This document shows positions 52,147 to 62,022 of a DNA stretch of 64,000 bases, one piece after another. The translations under genes were made by a program, and so were the position numbers. This stretch comes from Halomarina salina (lineage in GTDB: Archaea; Halobacteriota; Halobacteria; Halobacteriales; Haloarculaceae). The stretch is from NCBI RefSeq assembly GCF_023074835.1, contig NZ_JALLGW010000001.1, positions 1,426,001-1,490,000 of the forward strand, read 5' to 3'. Every line of letters starts with the position of its first letter. The stretch's first letter is position 1. The notes below the pieces were generated by a model, which searched no databases, was not told the origin of the DNA, and worked only from the letters and a program-made list of their open reading frames with translations.

Positions 52147-52587
52147 ATGCGGATCGCCCACCGGGTGCGCGGCGGGTTCGAACGGTCGGGCATCGAAGCG
52201 AGAATCGTGGACAGAGTGAGTGCGGGCGTGGACCTGCAGGCAGCCGTCCTCGACACACTCGAGGAGGTGAGAGCGACACCAGGAGCCATCGTCCCTGTCG
52301 ACGACATCGGGAGCGTGGTTCGTGGTAAGGTGGACGTTGAGGGTCGAGTCGTGGAGTTGTGGACACCCTCCCATCCATCGATTGCGCAGGTGGGGTTGCT
52401 CGAAGACGAGTCGGGGACGGTCAAGTTCACCAGTTGGGCGAGGAGCAACCAGCCCTGGCTGGCCGGAGGCGAGGTGGTCCGGTTCCAGAACGTCGCACGG
52501 AACTGGTATCGAGGACGCGTCTCGGTGGCGCTGACGGGCTGGTCGCGGGTCGAGTTCCCAGGGGTGAGCGCGCAGCGACTTGGATAG
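52147..52587 (+). CDS. RPA-like OB-fold ssDNA-binding protein
   Basis: A 146-residue protein. The OB fold is seen in VDVEGRVVELWTPSHPSIAQVGLLEDESGTVKFTSWARSN and VVRFQNVARNWYRGRVSVALTGWSRVEF. This is the single-domain RPA type often found in haloarchaeal viruses, proviruses and plasmids. It should bind single-stranded DNA in replication or repair. The start may be further in; the N-terminal 50 residues are helical. Confidence 0.8.
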   Translation: MRIAHRVRGGFERSGIEARIVDRVSAGVDLQAAVLDTLEEVRATPGAIVPVDDIGSVVRGKVDVEGRVVELWTPSHPSIAQVGLLEDESGTVKFTSWARSNQPWLAGGEVVRFQNVARNWYRGRVSVALTGWSRVEFPGVSAQRLG

Positions 52588-52611
52588 CGGGCACTGCGGC
52601 GTTCTTTTTTC

Positions 52612-52700
52612 TTACTCCCATTACCTACCCCACCCACCGCTCCCGTGGCTTCGCCACGGCAGCCACAACCGGGTCGGTGGGATGAGATTGGTAGGGTGAA
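52612..52700. repeat. Imperfect inverted repeat around a GC-rich hairpin
   Basis: CCTACCCCACCCACCG (from 52625) and CGGTGGGATGAGATTGGTAGGG (52675-52698) flank a hairpin CCGTGGC-TTC-GCCACGG (52644-52660). It may be a terminator of the RPA-like gene or an IS-derived end; the TACCCCACCC word recurs in the TnpB right ends. Confidence 0.4.
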
Positions 52701-52787
52701 TAGTCGTGCGATCAGGAGATACGACCGGTGGGTTCAATGGAGGAGCGAAATCCGGTGGAATCAGCCACCCCAGAGATTGCCGGTATT

Positions 52788-52812
52788 GGTAGACAGAGAG
52801 CGTGGGTCTGTT
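52788..52812 (+). repeat. Dispersed dyad element, copy 9
   Basis: GGTAGAC, spacer AGAGAGCGTGG and GTCTGTT, with the GATTGCCGGTA flank of copy 7. It lies 36 bp before the small membrane protein gene. Confidence 0.4.
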
Positions 52813-52847
52813 ACAGGATGTATGCAACGACACAGGGTCGCTCAAGA

Positions 52848-53174
52848 ATGACCTCCTTCACGAATACGTTCGGTACCATCGCCGATGTACTCGTTATCAG
52901 TGGCGCACTCACCGCAGGATTTAGACTGTACGAACAGACGACAAATAGATGCACGACGGGGATCGGTCTACATATCACCCAACTCCAGCCAAACGAGACG
53001 GTCAACGACACACATCGACAGACGTTCGGAAACCTCTCTGCAGCGCAACAAGCTGTGTCCCGTGACGAACTTCCGGTCGACGAGTCTGTCCGTGCTGAAG
53101 AACCCGGAACGTTCGATGAATCATCAGTACCGTCGTACCGTACCAGGATGAACAAACTATATCGGGCACGTTGA
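52848..53174 (+). CDS. Small membrane protein, possibly frameshifted at the end
   Basis: A 108-residue ORF with one hydrophobic helix near the N-terminus (IADVLVISGALTAGFRLY) and a helix with the NLSAAQQAVSRDEL pattern seen in haloarchaeal surface proteins. Near 53140 a shift of frame would continue with a SYV.Y-type strand and about 40 further residues, so the gene may be truncated. Family assignment is tentative. Confidence 0.4.
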   Translation: MTSFTNTFGTIADVLVISGALTAGFRLYEQTTNRCTTGIGLHITQLQPNETVNDTHRQTFGNLSAAQQAVSRDELPVDESVRAEEPGTFDESSVPSYRTRMNKLYRAR

Positions 53175-53423
53175 GCACTCGGACTGCCCACCAATCGGTC
53201 GGTCGTCTCTCAAAATTGGAAGAGGAGCGATTCGAGCCGGTAGTATCGGAGCGGCTCTCGTTGGTACCGTACGAGCAAGTCGGTAATCGACTGTTTTCAA
53301 ACCCGACAGGTGTCCGCTGACGAGGTGGTATCTCCCACACTCAGCGAGCCGTCGGTATGACCGCTTCGTCGATTCAGTAATAACAGTAGATAAGCTCTCG
53401 TCCTGTGTTGAGAGAGTCGCTCG

Positions 53424-54698
53424 ATGAGAGAGCTCACGAACGCGAGGACATCTGGCCGCCCTGCTGGCGGGATTCTCAAGTACTACCTGTACAAGGCCAC
53501 GAAGGGTGTCGAGTTCTATCGGCCGATCATGTATCTCTTCTTCCTCGCACAGGGACTCTCATTCACGGAGATAGCGGTTCTCGAGGTCATCTATAATCTC
53601 ACGACCTTGCTCGGGGAGATACCGACTGGATACATTGGAGACCGAATCGGTCGGCGTCAAAGCCTGCTCGTTGGGACGACGCTAATCTCTGGCACGCTCG
53701 TCGCCATTGGATTCGCCGACTCGTTTCTCCCGTTGGCTGGACTGTACGTGGTATGGTCGATGGGCTATAACTTCCGCTCGGGTAGTGAGGACGCGTGGCT
53801 GTACGACACCCTCTCTGACGAGGATTCGACCGACAACTTCGCCCATATCCGTGGTCGTGGCGAAGCAGTGTCGATGGCGGTTGGTGTCGGTGCAGCGGTT
53901 CTGGGAGGGTATCTGGGGAGTGTCGACCTCTCGTATCCGTGGTTCGTCGCCGCGGGTGTGACCGGGTTAGGTATCGTCGTACTGCTAACACTCGACGAAC
54001 CAGAGTCGTTCGAACAGGAGCAATCTGACGAGCTGAGCCTTCGCCAGACGGTTGGTATCGTCGGCGATGTCCTCGGTCATCCAACGCTCCGGGCGTTTCT
54101 CCTGTACTACTACGTCCTCTACGCGGCCGTTTCGTACCTCGTGTTCATATTCTTCCAGCCGGTGTTTCAGACAGTCGTTCTCGACTTTGGTATCAGTCAG
54201 TCGCTCGTTGAGTCACTGCTTGGCTGGTTTTACGCCGCCTATAGCCTAGTCGGAGCGCTCCTCAGCTACTACACAGGGGCGATCAAGCGGACGATTGGCC
54301 TTCAGACGTGGTTCATGATTTTGCCCTTTGCCGTTGGTTCCACGCTCGTCGCCATGTACGTCATCCCGGTTCTGGCGCTCCCGACGTTCTTGCTGATCCG
54401 GGGGCTCTCTGATGTCACCCGGTCGCTCGCTGGTCAGTACATCAACGACCGAATCGACTCGCTCGGCCGAGCGACCGTTCTGAGTGCGATGGCGATGGTG
54501 AGCGGATTAGCAGTCATCCCATTCCAGCTTGGAAGTGGCCTCATCTCTGATACTGTCTCGCCACTGTTCGCGCTGGGTATCGGTGGAATCGTTCTCCTCG
54601 TCGGGTCGACCGTTATCCTCCTCTGGGAAACCCCCGTCACCGATGACCTGCCAGACTCTCGTCCCGAAGATCGACGACAGCAGGAAGAGCAAGTGTGA
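53424..54698 (+). CDS. MFS transporter
   Basis: A 424-residue membrane protein with about 12 helices. The MFS loop signature is GEIPTGYIGDRIGRRQSLLVG after helix 2. The central loop (residues about 185-215) is acidic. It resembles multidrug or metabolite carriers; the substrate cannot be told. Its ATG at 53424 is not close to a neighbour, so it should be a single-gene unit. Confidence 0.9.
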   Translation: MRELTNARTSGRPAGGILKYYLYKATKGVEFYRPIMYLFFLAQGLSFTEIAVLEVIYNLTTLLGEIPTGYIGDRIGRRQSLLVGTTLISGTLVAIGFADSFLPLAGLYVVWSMGYNFRSGSEDAWLYDTLSDEDSTDNFAHIRGRGEAVSMAVGVGAAVLGGYLGSVDLSYPWFVAAGVTGLGIVVLLTLDEPESFEQEQSDELSLRQTVGIVGDVLGHPTLRAFLLYYYVLYAAVSYLVFIFFQPVFQTVVLDFGISQSLVESLLGWFYAAYSLVGALLSYYTGAIKRTIGLQTWFMILPFAVGSTLVAMYVIPVLALPTFLLIRGLSDVTRSLAGQYINDRIDSLGRATVLSAMAMVSGLAVIPFQLGSGLISDTVSPLFALGIGGIVLLVGSTVILLWETPVTDDLPDSRPEDRRQQEEQV

Positions 54699-54844
54699 CC
54701 GCTGAAATTTGAAACGGGCCCAAGCGAGTCGGGAAAATGGCAGGGTAACGAGTGGTGTTGGCCAGTATTCGCCCTCTGAAGCCCCCGAGTAATGGAAGTG
54801 TCACACAATCTAGAAGGTGCGGACGAAGACGCTGGACCGACTCC

Positions 54845-57451
54845 TTAGCGGAGCCAGCCCAGAAGCTTGTAGTCGTGGTCGGGGGTGTACGTCCGGAACA
54901 GGAGGCTGTTCGAGAGCACCGACACGCTGGAGAAGGCCATCGCACCGGCCGCGAGCACTGGCTGGAGCAGGCCGAGCGAGGCCAACGGAATCATCGCCGT
55001 GTTGTATCCGAGTGCCCACACGAGGTTCTGTTTGACCTTCGAGAGCGTCGCATCGGAGATACGAATCGCCTTCACGACGTCGACTGGGTCGTTCCGCATC
55101 AACGTGACGTCCGCAGCCTCGATTGCGACGTCCGTCCCCGACCCGATGGCGGTTCCGACGTACGCAACAGCGAGGGCCGGAGCGTCGTTGACGCCGTCAC
55201 CGACCATCATCGCGCGTCGCCCGTCGTCCTGAATCGACTCGACAGCGTCGGACTTGTCTTCGGGGAGCACCTCGGCCCGGACGTTCTCACGGGGGATGCC
55301 GACCTGCTCGGCGACGGCGTGTGCCGTCCGCTCGTTGTCCCCAGTGATCATCATCACGTCGATACCGCGCTCATGGAGCTGGCTGATGGCGTCTTTCGCA
55401 CTCTCCTTGACCGTGTCCGCATTTGCAACCACGCCCAGAAGTTCGCGCTCATAGGCGACGAGCATCGCCGTCTTTCCCTCGTTTTCGAGACGCTCCATCG
55501 TCTCCGACGCGGGAGTGGGGTCGATATCGTTGTCGCGCAGGAGCTTCCGGTTGCCAACGAGAACCGCACTGTCACCGACAGTGGCCCGAATGCCGTGGCC
55601 AGGGACGTTCTCGAAGTCGTCCGGATCGGGTATGTCGATACCACGGCTTTCGGCACCTTCGACGATGGCCTGTGCGAGCGGGTGTTCGCTGCCACTCTCT
55701 GCGGTTGCGGCGAGCTGGAGGACGTCCTCCTCCGAAAGCCGGTCACGGGCGGTGAGTTGGCCGCCATCCGTAGCCGCTTCGCCACCGTCAGTGACAGGTC
55801 TACCGCTGTCGTCGAGCACGACCACGTCAGTCAGCTCCATCGCACCCTCAGTGAGCGTCCCCGTCTTGTCGAAGACGACGGTGTCCACGTCCTTGGCGCG
55901 TTCGAGAATGTCGCCGCCTTTGAACAGCACACCGTTCTGCGCACCGATGGTGGTACCGACCATCGTCGCAGCAGGGGTCGCCAGCCCGAGCGCGCAGGGG
56001 CAGGCGATGAGCACCGCACTCGCGAAGACGACGACTGCGAATTCAAAGACTGAAATCGACCCTCCAGCAACTTCGGGGCCACCGGCGACCAGACCCCAGA
56101 GTGGAAGCGACTGGATGAATCCCGCCAATGCCTCGGGGAACAGGTACCAGACGACCCCCCACAGTAGCGCGTTGAAGATGACCGCGGGAACGAAGTACGC
56201 GGAAATTCGGTCGGCGAGGTTCTGAATCTCTGGCTGACGCGACTGAGCGTCCTTGACCGTCTGGACGATTTGTTGGAGCGCCGTATCGGACCCGACCTTC
56301 GTCGCTTCGATGAGGAGCACGCCATTCTCGTTGATGGTCGAGCCGACGACTTCGTCGCCCTCGCCCTTCTCGACAGGGACGGATTCGCCGGTCACCATCG
56401 ACTCGTCGACAGCCGATTGCCCGTCGACGACTCGGCCGTCGGTGGGAATCCTCTCACCAGGACGGACCTTCATCCGGTCGCCGACCTCGACGTCTTCGAG
56501 GGGAATCTCCTGCTCGTCTCCGTCGTCATCGACGACGGTGGCCGTTTCGGCTTCCATCTCCAGTAGCTTCCGGAGCGCATCGCCAGCCTGGCCTTTCGAA
56601 CGGGCTTCGAGGTAGTTCCCGAGCGTGATGAACACGAGGATCAACGCCGCGGTGTCGAAGTACATCCCGCCGGCGATGAGTCCTGCGAGGACGGCGACGG
56701 AGTAGACGTACGCCGTACTCGACCCGAGTGCGATGAGTACGTCCATGTTGGCGCGACCGTTCTTCACGAGTGCCTTGTAGGAGTTCTTGTAGAAGGGCCA
56801 GCCCAGAATGAGTTGGACGGGCGTTGCAAGAGCGAACTCTACCCACCCGAACTCGACGCCGAAGACCGTCTCGGGGACAATTCCACCACCGAGTAGGAAC
56901 TTCTCGACGAGGAAGAAGAGCATAGGCGCCGACAGGGCTGCACCGAACAGTGTCAATCGACGTTGCCGTCGAATCTCCTCTCGCCGAGCGGCATCGCGGG
57001 CGTCCTCGTCCGAACCTCCTTCAGTCGACTCCTCACGTACGGGTGAGTACCCAGCGGCCTCGATGGCATCGTACAGCGCCTCGATTGACGTGTCTGCAGG
57101 ATTGTAGACGACCTGTGCCTCATCTGTGGCGTAGTTGACGGTCGCCTCGACGACGCCTGGCGTCCCTTCGAGTGCACTCTCGTTCGTCTCGGCACAGTTC
57201 GAACACGTCATATCGGTGATTCCGATGCTCACCGACTCCGAGACCACGCCATACCCCGCGTCGTCGATTGCGTCGTAGATTGCACCGAGCGATACCTGAT
57301 CGGGGTCGTACTCGACCGACCCTTCGTCAGTGGCGAAGTTGACGTTCGCCGTAGAGACACCATCGAGAGATTCGACAGCGTCCTGGACGGAACCTGAACA
57401 GTTTGCACAGGACATCCCCGTGATGGTGAGGTGAGCTGTTCGCTGACTCAT
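54845..57451 (-). CDS. copA: Copper-exporting P1B-type ATPase with two metal-binding domains
   Basis: An 868-residue heavy-metal P-type ATPase. Two N-terminal HMA domains carry GMSCANC and DMTCSNC. About eight membrane helices follow with the intramembrane CPC in [13 protein letters not shown], which marks Cu+/Ag+ pumps. The phosphorylation site is DKTGTLTEG, the nucleotide-binding domain includes SEHPLAQAI, and the hinge is [12 protein letters not shown]. It pumps copper out of the cytoplasm. The regulator and chaperone genes lie next to it. Confidence 0.95.
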   Translation of the reverse strand: MSQRTAHLTITGMSCANCSGSVQDAVESLDGVSTANVNFATDEGSVEYDPDQVSLGAIYDAIDDAGYGVVSESVSIGITDMTCSNCAETNESALEGTPGVVEATVNYATDEAQVVYNPADTSIEALYDAIEAAGYSPVREESTEGGSDEDARDAARREEIRRQRRLTLFGAALSAPMLFFLVEKFLLGGGIVPETVFGVEFGWVEFALATPVQLILGWPFYKNSYKALVKNGRANMDVLIALGSSTAYVYSVAVLAGLIAGGMYFDTAALILVFITLGNYLEARSKGQAGDALRKLLEMEAETATVVDDDGDEQEIPLEDVEVGDRMKVRPGERIPTDGRVVDGQSAVDESMVTGESVPVEKGEGDEVVGSTINENGVLLIEATKVGSDTALQQIVQTVKDAQSRQPEIQNLADRISAYFVPAVIFNALLWGVVWYLFPEALAGFIQSLPLWGLVAGGPEVAGGSISVFEFAVVVFASAVLIACPCALGLATPAATMVGTTIGAQNGVLFKGGDILERAKDVDTVVFDKTGTLTEGAMELTDVVVLDDSGRPVTDGGEAATDGGQLTARDRLSEEDVLQLAATAESGSEHPLAQAIVEGAESRGIDIPDPDDFENVPGHGIRATVGDSAVLVGNRKLLRDNDIDPTPASETMERLENEGKTAMLVAYERELLGVVANADTVKESAKDAISQLHERGIDVMMITGDNERTAHAVAEQVGIPRENVRAEVLPEDKSDAVESIQDDGRRAMMVGDGVNDAPALAVAYVGTAIGSGTDVAIEAADVTLMRNDPVDVVKAIRISDATLSKVKQNLVWALGYNTAMIPLASLGLLQPVLAAGAMAFSSVSVLSNSLLFRTYTPDHDYKLLGWLR

Positions 57452-57553
57452 TGATTCCTACTAGGGGTTCCTCCTTTTCACGAATTGCTACTTCGAGAGT
57501 GTCGTTTTGCGCGTCGTATTCTTACGAGAACTAAGCGAGCTGGGCGAAGCCCC

Positions 57554-58144
57554 TCACACCTCGGCGTCGAACCGTTCGTAGCGCTCTTCGAACCGAGAGC
57601 GACACGACGGACAGCAGAAATGATAGACGCTCTCGTCAAGCCGTCTCGATTCACCCTCGCTATCGACGGTATTTCCACACTCGGCACACGACAGAGCGAA
57701 CTCAGTTCCGTCAATCGACGGTGTCCACTCGACATCATCCACGAGCGTGACCGAGTAGTCAGTCGTCGAGCTGTTCTTGAAGAATCCGTTAACCCAATTT
57801 CTGATGTTCTGGGCTTCTGACCTGCCGTAGAACCACAGTTCACCGTTGACCGTGACGAAGAGGTGTTCTACTCCTTCGGCGTCGGCGAGACGCGCACGAA
57901 GCTGTTCGGTTTCCTCTCCCTGTGGCTTCACGCGAACGAACACAGGCACACCAGCACGCAGGATTCCGCGGTTGACGTCGATCGTGAATCGGTTGATGAC
58001 ACCGGCTTCCTCTAAGCGCTTGACTCGATCGGAGACGGCTGGTCCAGAGAGGCCGACGGTTTCTCCAATTCCGCTGTACGGCCGCCGGCCATCCTCTGCC
58101 AACAGCGAGAGGATCTCTAAATCGGTATCGTCTAACTCGCGCAT
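57554..58144 (-). CDS. Lrp/AsnC-type regulator with TRASH metal-sensing domain
   Basis: A protein of about 196 residues. The N-terminus is an Lrp-type helix-turn-helix (LDDTDLEILSLLAEDGRRPYSGIGETVGLSGPAVSDRVKRLEEAGVI in outline). A RAM-like ligand domain follows, then a C-terminal TRASH domain with CAECGNTV and FCCPSCRSRFEERY, where Cys residues bind copper. This is the layout of archaeal copper regulators (CopT/CopR-type). It lies just upstream of copA on the same strand and divergent from copZ, so it probably controls both. Confidence 0.9.
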   Translation of the reverse strand: MRELDDTDLEILSLLAEDGRRPYSGIGETVGLSGPAVSDRVKRLEEAGVINRFTIDVNRGILRAGVPVFVRVKPQGEETEQLRARLADAEGVEHLFVTVNGELWFYGRSEAQNIRNWVNGFFKNSSTTDYSVTLVDDVEWTPSIDGTEFALSCAECGNTVDSEGESRRLDESVYHFCCPSCRSRFEERYERFDAEV

Positions 58145-58278
58145 ATCTCTATGACTTTGAGCCACCCGCTCATTACTGTTGTCAGCATCTCGCTAACGAA
58201 TGTAAAGTTTCGATGGCCCAGTACACTAGCCCCAAAGCAACAAACCACATAGATGACCCTCCCGTACTTGAGTATGGA

Positions 58279-58476
58279 ATGACTCAGACCATCACCGTCG
58301 AAGGAATGACGTGTGGACACTGCGAGCAGACTGTCGAAGATGCCCTCAATGAAGTCGCTGGCGTTACCGATGTCAGCGCCGACCGCGAGGCCGAACAGGT
58401 GAGCATCGAAGGCGACGCGGATACTGATGAACTCGTACGCGCCGCGGAAGATGCTGGATACACAGGTCACGCCTAA
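58279..58476 (+). CDS. copZ: Copper chaperone (heavy-metal-associated domain)
   Basis: A 65-residue protein consisting of one HMA domain: QTITVEGMTCGHCEQTVEDAL, with CxxC, and the typical strand VSADREAEQVSIEG. It should hand Cu+ to CopA. The ATG at 58279 gives the standard length; an upstream in-frame ATG would add 22 residues not found in the family. It is divergent from the regulator. Confidence 0.93.
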   Translation: MTQTITVEGMTCGHCEQTVEDALNEVAGVTDVSADREAEQVSIEGDADTDELVRAAEDAGYTGHA

Positions 58477-58683
58477 TCAGGAGACCTCGACTCAGGCGCG
58501 AACTGCTTTCTCCCTCGTCTTTTGACCAGATACCCTCTATCAGTGTTTAGTACCAAACCTGATGGCTGAGATTCGTCGCGGTTTTTGACAATCACGGAAG
58601 CCCCTGTACTGGTCGATAGGGCGGACGCCCTTTTGGCAAGAGTCCTGAGTATGTTTTATCTGGCTGGAATTATCCTCTCCCGT

Positions 58684-59340
58684 ATGTATGAGGCGACATT
58701 CGAATTCCAGGCAGACGGACTAGTCGCCGCACTCTCTCGAGAGTACGACGCTGCTATCCAGTTGTGGTGCAATGAGCACTGTGACTTGTTGTATGTCCGG
58801 TCAGAACGGATAGATGATTTGCGCTCGGAGCTGGATGAACAGGTTGGACTTCAGGAGTCTATTCTGGAGGGTAATCAACTCGTCACAGTGACCGAGCAGT
58901 GTCTGCGTCAAGAAGAACAGACACTCGTCGAGACTCATTTAGCGAATGAGGGGTGCCTCTCACTGCCCCCGCTAATCTACGAAAGCGGCCGAAAGCAGAG
59001 CAAGGTTCTTGCGCTCGACCCGGCAGCGCTCACTGCTGTGTACAATAGTCTCAGACAAGAAACACGAGTCAATGTATTGGCCAAACGAGAGATCAACGGA
59101 CTCCATCCAGAGGTACCCATTCTCGGTCTGGACGATGTCCTTCCCCGGCTTTCGGCCCGACAACTCGAGACGTTCCGAATCGCTCATATGCAGGGCTACT
59201 ACGAACTTCCGCGTGAGACGACCACTGCTGAGTTAGGCGATGAATTGGGGGTTAATAGACGAACCGTAGAAGAACACCTCAGACGTGCAGAAAATAAAAT
59301 CGCCGCCGCGCTTGCAGACCACCTCACACTGTTGCAGTGA
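58684..59340 (+). CDS. HTH_10 (Bat-type) transcriptional regulator, fourth full-length copy
   Basis: A 218-residue regulator. The C-terminus is HTH_10 (LSARQLETFRIAHMQGYYELPRETTTAELGDELGVNRRTVEEHLRRAENKI in outline); the N-terminal 150 residues are a sensory domain different from those of the 2-5 kb cluster (AIQLWCNEHCDLLYV, then LVTVTEQCLRQEEQ). I start at ATG 58684, giving MYEATFEF, as in related proteins. The gene lies 85 bp before the ABC transporter operon and may control it. Confidence 0.8.
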   Translation: MYEATFEFQADGLVAALSREYDAAIQLWCNEHCDLLYVRSERIDDLRSELDEQVGLQESILEGNQLVTVTEQCLRQEEQTLVETHLANEGCLSLPPLIYESGRKQSKVLALDPAALTAVYNSLRQETRVNVLAKREINGLHPEVPILGLDDVLPRLSARQLETFRIAHMQGYYELPRETTTAELGDELGVNRRTVEEHLRRAENKIAAALADHLTLLQ

Positions 59341-59425
59341 GTGACCTATGCGATAGCATATAAAGAATTGCGCGTTTGGAAGGGGTATCTTTATCTACAA
59401 CCTATGGTAGATGTGAGTCATACCC

Positions 59426-61051
59426 ATGGAGAATAGTATCACCCGCAGGACATTACTGGGGGCAGTCGGGGCAGGGGGGTTCGTGAGTATCGCAGGATGC
59501 GCAGGAGATTCGGGGGACGGCGGTGGCAACGATGACCCGTACAGTAGCGAGACGACTGCGGGGGATGGGCAATCGACTGATAGTAGTACAGATGACACTT
59601 CGACGGCAACTGGTGGATCGGCGAACGTCGCCTTGTCGATGGACCCGACCGAAGGGGTCTGGCAGGTGTACGGAGGTGTGAGCCCGTACTACACGAACAT
59701 CCTCGAGCCACTCATCTGGGTGAGCGAGAAGATGGAGTTGGAGCCGTGGCTCGCGACGGAGTGGGAAGCGACCAACGAGACGACGTGGGAGTTCACGCTC
59801 CGAGAGGGCGTGAAATTCCACAATGGGGAGGAGCTCGTCGCAGAACACGTGGTTTGGTCGTTCGAGCAGGTGCTCAACGAATGGTCGTACGCCCCTGGGT
59901 GGCTCCACGTCGAATCAGGCAACGTGAATGCGCTGGACGAGTCAACCGTCGAGTTCGAGACGACCGACCCATTCCCGACGTTTCCCGGGACGATTGCACA
60001 CAACATGATCGCGATCCAGCACCCGGACCGGAGTCGGGAGAACACCGAACCGATCGGGACTGGCCCGTACCAGGTCGAACAGCGTACACAGGGGCAACAC
60101 GTCCGGACCTCGGGGTTCGACGACTACTGGAACGGAACGCCGTCGCTGGACGAGTTGACGTTCAGTGTCATCACGGACCCGAACACACGCGCACTCTCCC
60201 TCCAGAACGGGGATGTGGACGTCGCGTTCGACCCACCGAAGAGTCGGGTCGACAAACTCGACAGCAACAGCGGGACGAACGTCACCACGCAGTTGTCACC
60301 TGGTGCAGTGTACGTCGGCTGTAACATCTACAAAGCGCCGATGGACGACCCGAAGCTTCGTCAGGCGCTCAACTACGCGACCTCTCAGTCGGACCTCGTC
60401 GAGACCATCCTCTCGAACATCGGCGTGCCCGCGAAAGGCCCGGTTGCCGAGAGTATCTTCTGGTCTGCCCACGAGAAACTCCCTGCATACGAGCGTGATA
60501 CGGAGAAAGCCAAGCAGTTGGTCGAAGAGTCCAGCTACGACGGCGAGGCGCTCCAGTTCCACCTCTCGAACCAGCAGGTCGACGGGGAGCTACTCGCACA
60601 GGCACTCCAGCAGTGGTACGACGAGATTGGCGTCACCGTGGATATTCAGGTTACAGAGGAGGCAAGCTTCGAGGATACTGTCCGGTCGGGAGAGCCCCAC
60701 CTCGTCTTGGAGTCCTCTGGGACGAACAGTGGTGCAGCGGACTACCTGATCTACGAGACGTTCCACTCGGAAGGAGACGTGAACGAACGTCTCTACAACG
60801 AGGAGGGGACTGGCATCTACAATCTCGGTGAAGAAGTCGACCAGCTCATCCAGGCCGGGTTCCAGACGGGTGACCAGGCCGAGAAGGAACAGAAATACGA
60901 ACAAGCACTACAGCGAATCATGGAAGAGGCAGTCGTCGTTCCCATCAACTACTCGGAGTACATCGTCGCTGCCTCCGACGGGATCTCCTCGATGGACCTC
61001 AGACCCATTCCAGAGATGACTCGCTGGACTGGACTGAAAGTCGGCCAGTAA
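59426..61051 (+). CDS. ABC transporter substrate-binding lipoprotein (Dpp/Opp type)
   Basis: A 541-residue SBP_bac_5 protein. It begins with a Tat-like lipoprotein signal (TRRTLLGAVGAGGFVSIAGC) with Cys at about 25. A Gly/Ser/Thr linker leads to the binding domain, with WEFTLREGVKFHNGEELVAEHVVWSFE and ALNYATSQSDLVE as family marks. It should catch peptides, nickel complexes or related solutes outside the cell. It is the first gene of a five-gene-type operon; a TATA box (TTTATC, about 59390) lies 30-35 nt ahead. Confidence 0.92.
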   Translation: MENSITRRTLLGAVGAGGFVSIAGCAGDSGDGGGNDDPYSSETTAGDGQSTDSSTDDTSTATGGSANVALSMDPTEGVWQVYGGVSPYYTNILEPLIWVSEKMELEPWLATEWEATNETTWEFTLREGVKFHNGEELVAEHVVWSFEQVLNEWSYAPGWLHVESGNVNALDESTVEFETTDPFPTFPGTIAHNMIAIQHPDRSRENTEPIGTGPYQVEQRTQGQHVRTSGFDDYWNGTPSLDELTFSVITDPNTRALSLQNGDVDVAFDPPKSRVDKLDSNSGTNVTTQLSPGAVYVGCNIYKAPMDDPKLRQALNYATSQSDLVETILSNIGVPAKGPVAESIFWSAHEKLPAYERDTEKAKQLVEESSYDGEALQFHLSNQQVDGELLAQALQQWYDEIGVTVDIQVTEEASFEDTVRSGEPHLVLESSGTNSGAADYLIYETFHSEGDVNERLYNEEGTGIYNLGEEVDQLIQAGFQTGDQAEKEQKYEQALQRIMEEAVVVPINYSEYIVAASDGISSMDLRPIPEMTRWTGLKVGQ

Positions 61052-61074
61052 TCTCTACACATCAACACTTCGTA

Positions 61075-62022
61075 ATGTACCAATTTGTTGCGCGGCGCAC
61101 GGCAACCATGCTGCTCGTTCTGGTCGGGGTGTCGATTCTCACGTTTCTTTTGTTGTTCCTCACACCGGGCGACCCGGCTGAGACGATTCTTCGCCAGCAG
61201 ATGGGCGGACGAACACCGTCGCTCGAAGCAATCGAGCAGTTTCGCCAGAGTGAGGGACTGAACCGCCCGATACCGATCCAGTACGTGGACTGGGTGACCG
61301 ACGTCCTCCAGGGCAACCTCCGGGAGTCCTACTATCAGGAGACGCCAGTGAGTACGCTCATCATCAACCGGATTCCTGCCACGCTCGAACTCGCTGTCGC
61401 CGGAATGGCGGTTGCTCTGACGATTGCGATTCCGACCGGAATCGTCAGTGCCGTCCACAAAGGAAAGGCCCCTGATTACCTCAGTCAGTTCGCTGCGCTA
61501 GTTGGCGTCTCGATGCCGAACTTTTGGCTCGGATACATCCTGATCATCATCTTCTCTCTCCAGTTGGGACTATTTCCAGTGGCGGGAGTCGGCGGCCTAG
61601 AGTCCCTCGTCCTGCCAGCGATAACGCTCGGATCGGGGATGGCCGCAATCGTCACTCGGTTAGTCCGCTCCTCGATGCTCGAAGTACTTGACGAGGAGTA
61701 CATCGACACGGCCCGGTCGAAGGGCCTGAGAGAACGCATCGTTATCTACAAACACGCACTCAGAAACGCGCTTATCCCGGTCGTGACCATCGTCGGACTC
61801 CAGTTCGGCTACCTGTTGAACGGCGCTGTCATCGTCGAAATCGTTTTCCAGCGACCGGGGTTGGGGGCACTCCTCATCGATGCGATTTTCGCACGCGATT
61901 ACCCAGTTGTTCAAGGGCTCGTCCTCGTCATCGCTGTCATCTTCGTATTGACGAACTTCGTCGTGGACCTGACCTACCGCTACATCGACCCACGAATCTC
62001 GTTCGGAGGTGAGAGTGCGTGA
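61075..62022 (+). CDS. ABC transporter permease (DppB type)
   Basis: A 315-residue permease with six membrane helices. The EAA loop is EEYIDTARSKGLRERIVIYKHALRNALIPV, and the N-terminal TILRQQMGG and LNRPIPIQYVDW regions are typical of DppB. It pairs with the next gene. Its stop overlaps the GTG start of that gene. Confidence 0.93.
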   Translation: MYQFVARRTATMLLVLVGVSILTFLLLFLTPGDPAETILRQQMGGRTPSLEAIEQFRQSEGLNRPIPIQYVDWVTDVLQGNLRESYYQETPVSTLIINRIPATLELAVAGMAVALTIAIPTGIVSAVHKGKAPDYLSQFAALVGVSMPNFWLGYILIIIFSLQLGLFPVAGVGGLESLVLPAITLGSGMAAIVTRLVRSSMLEVLDEEYIDTARSKGLRERIVIYKHALRNALIPVVTIVGLQFGYLLNGAVIVEIVFQRPGLGALLIDAIFARDYPVVQGLVLVIAVIFVLTNFVVDLTYRYIDPRISFGGESA

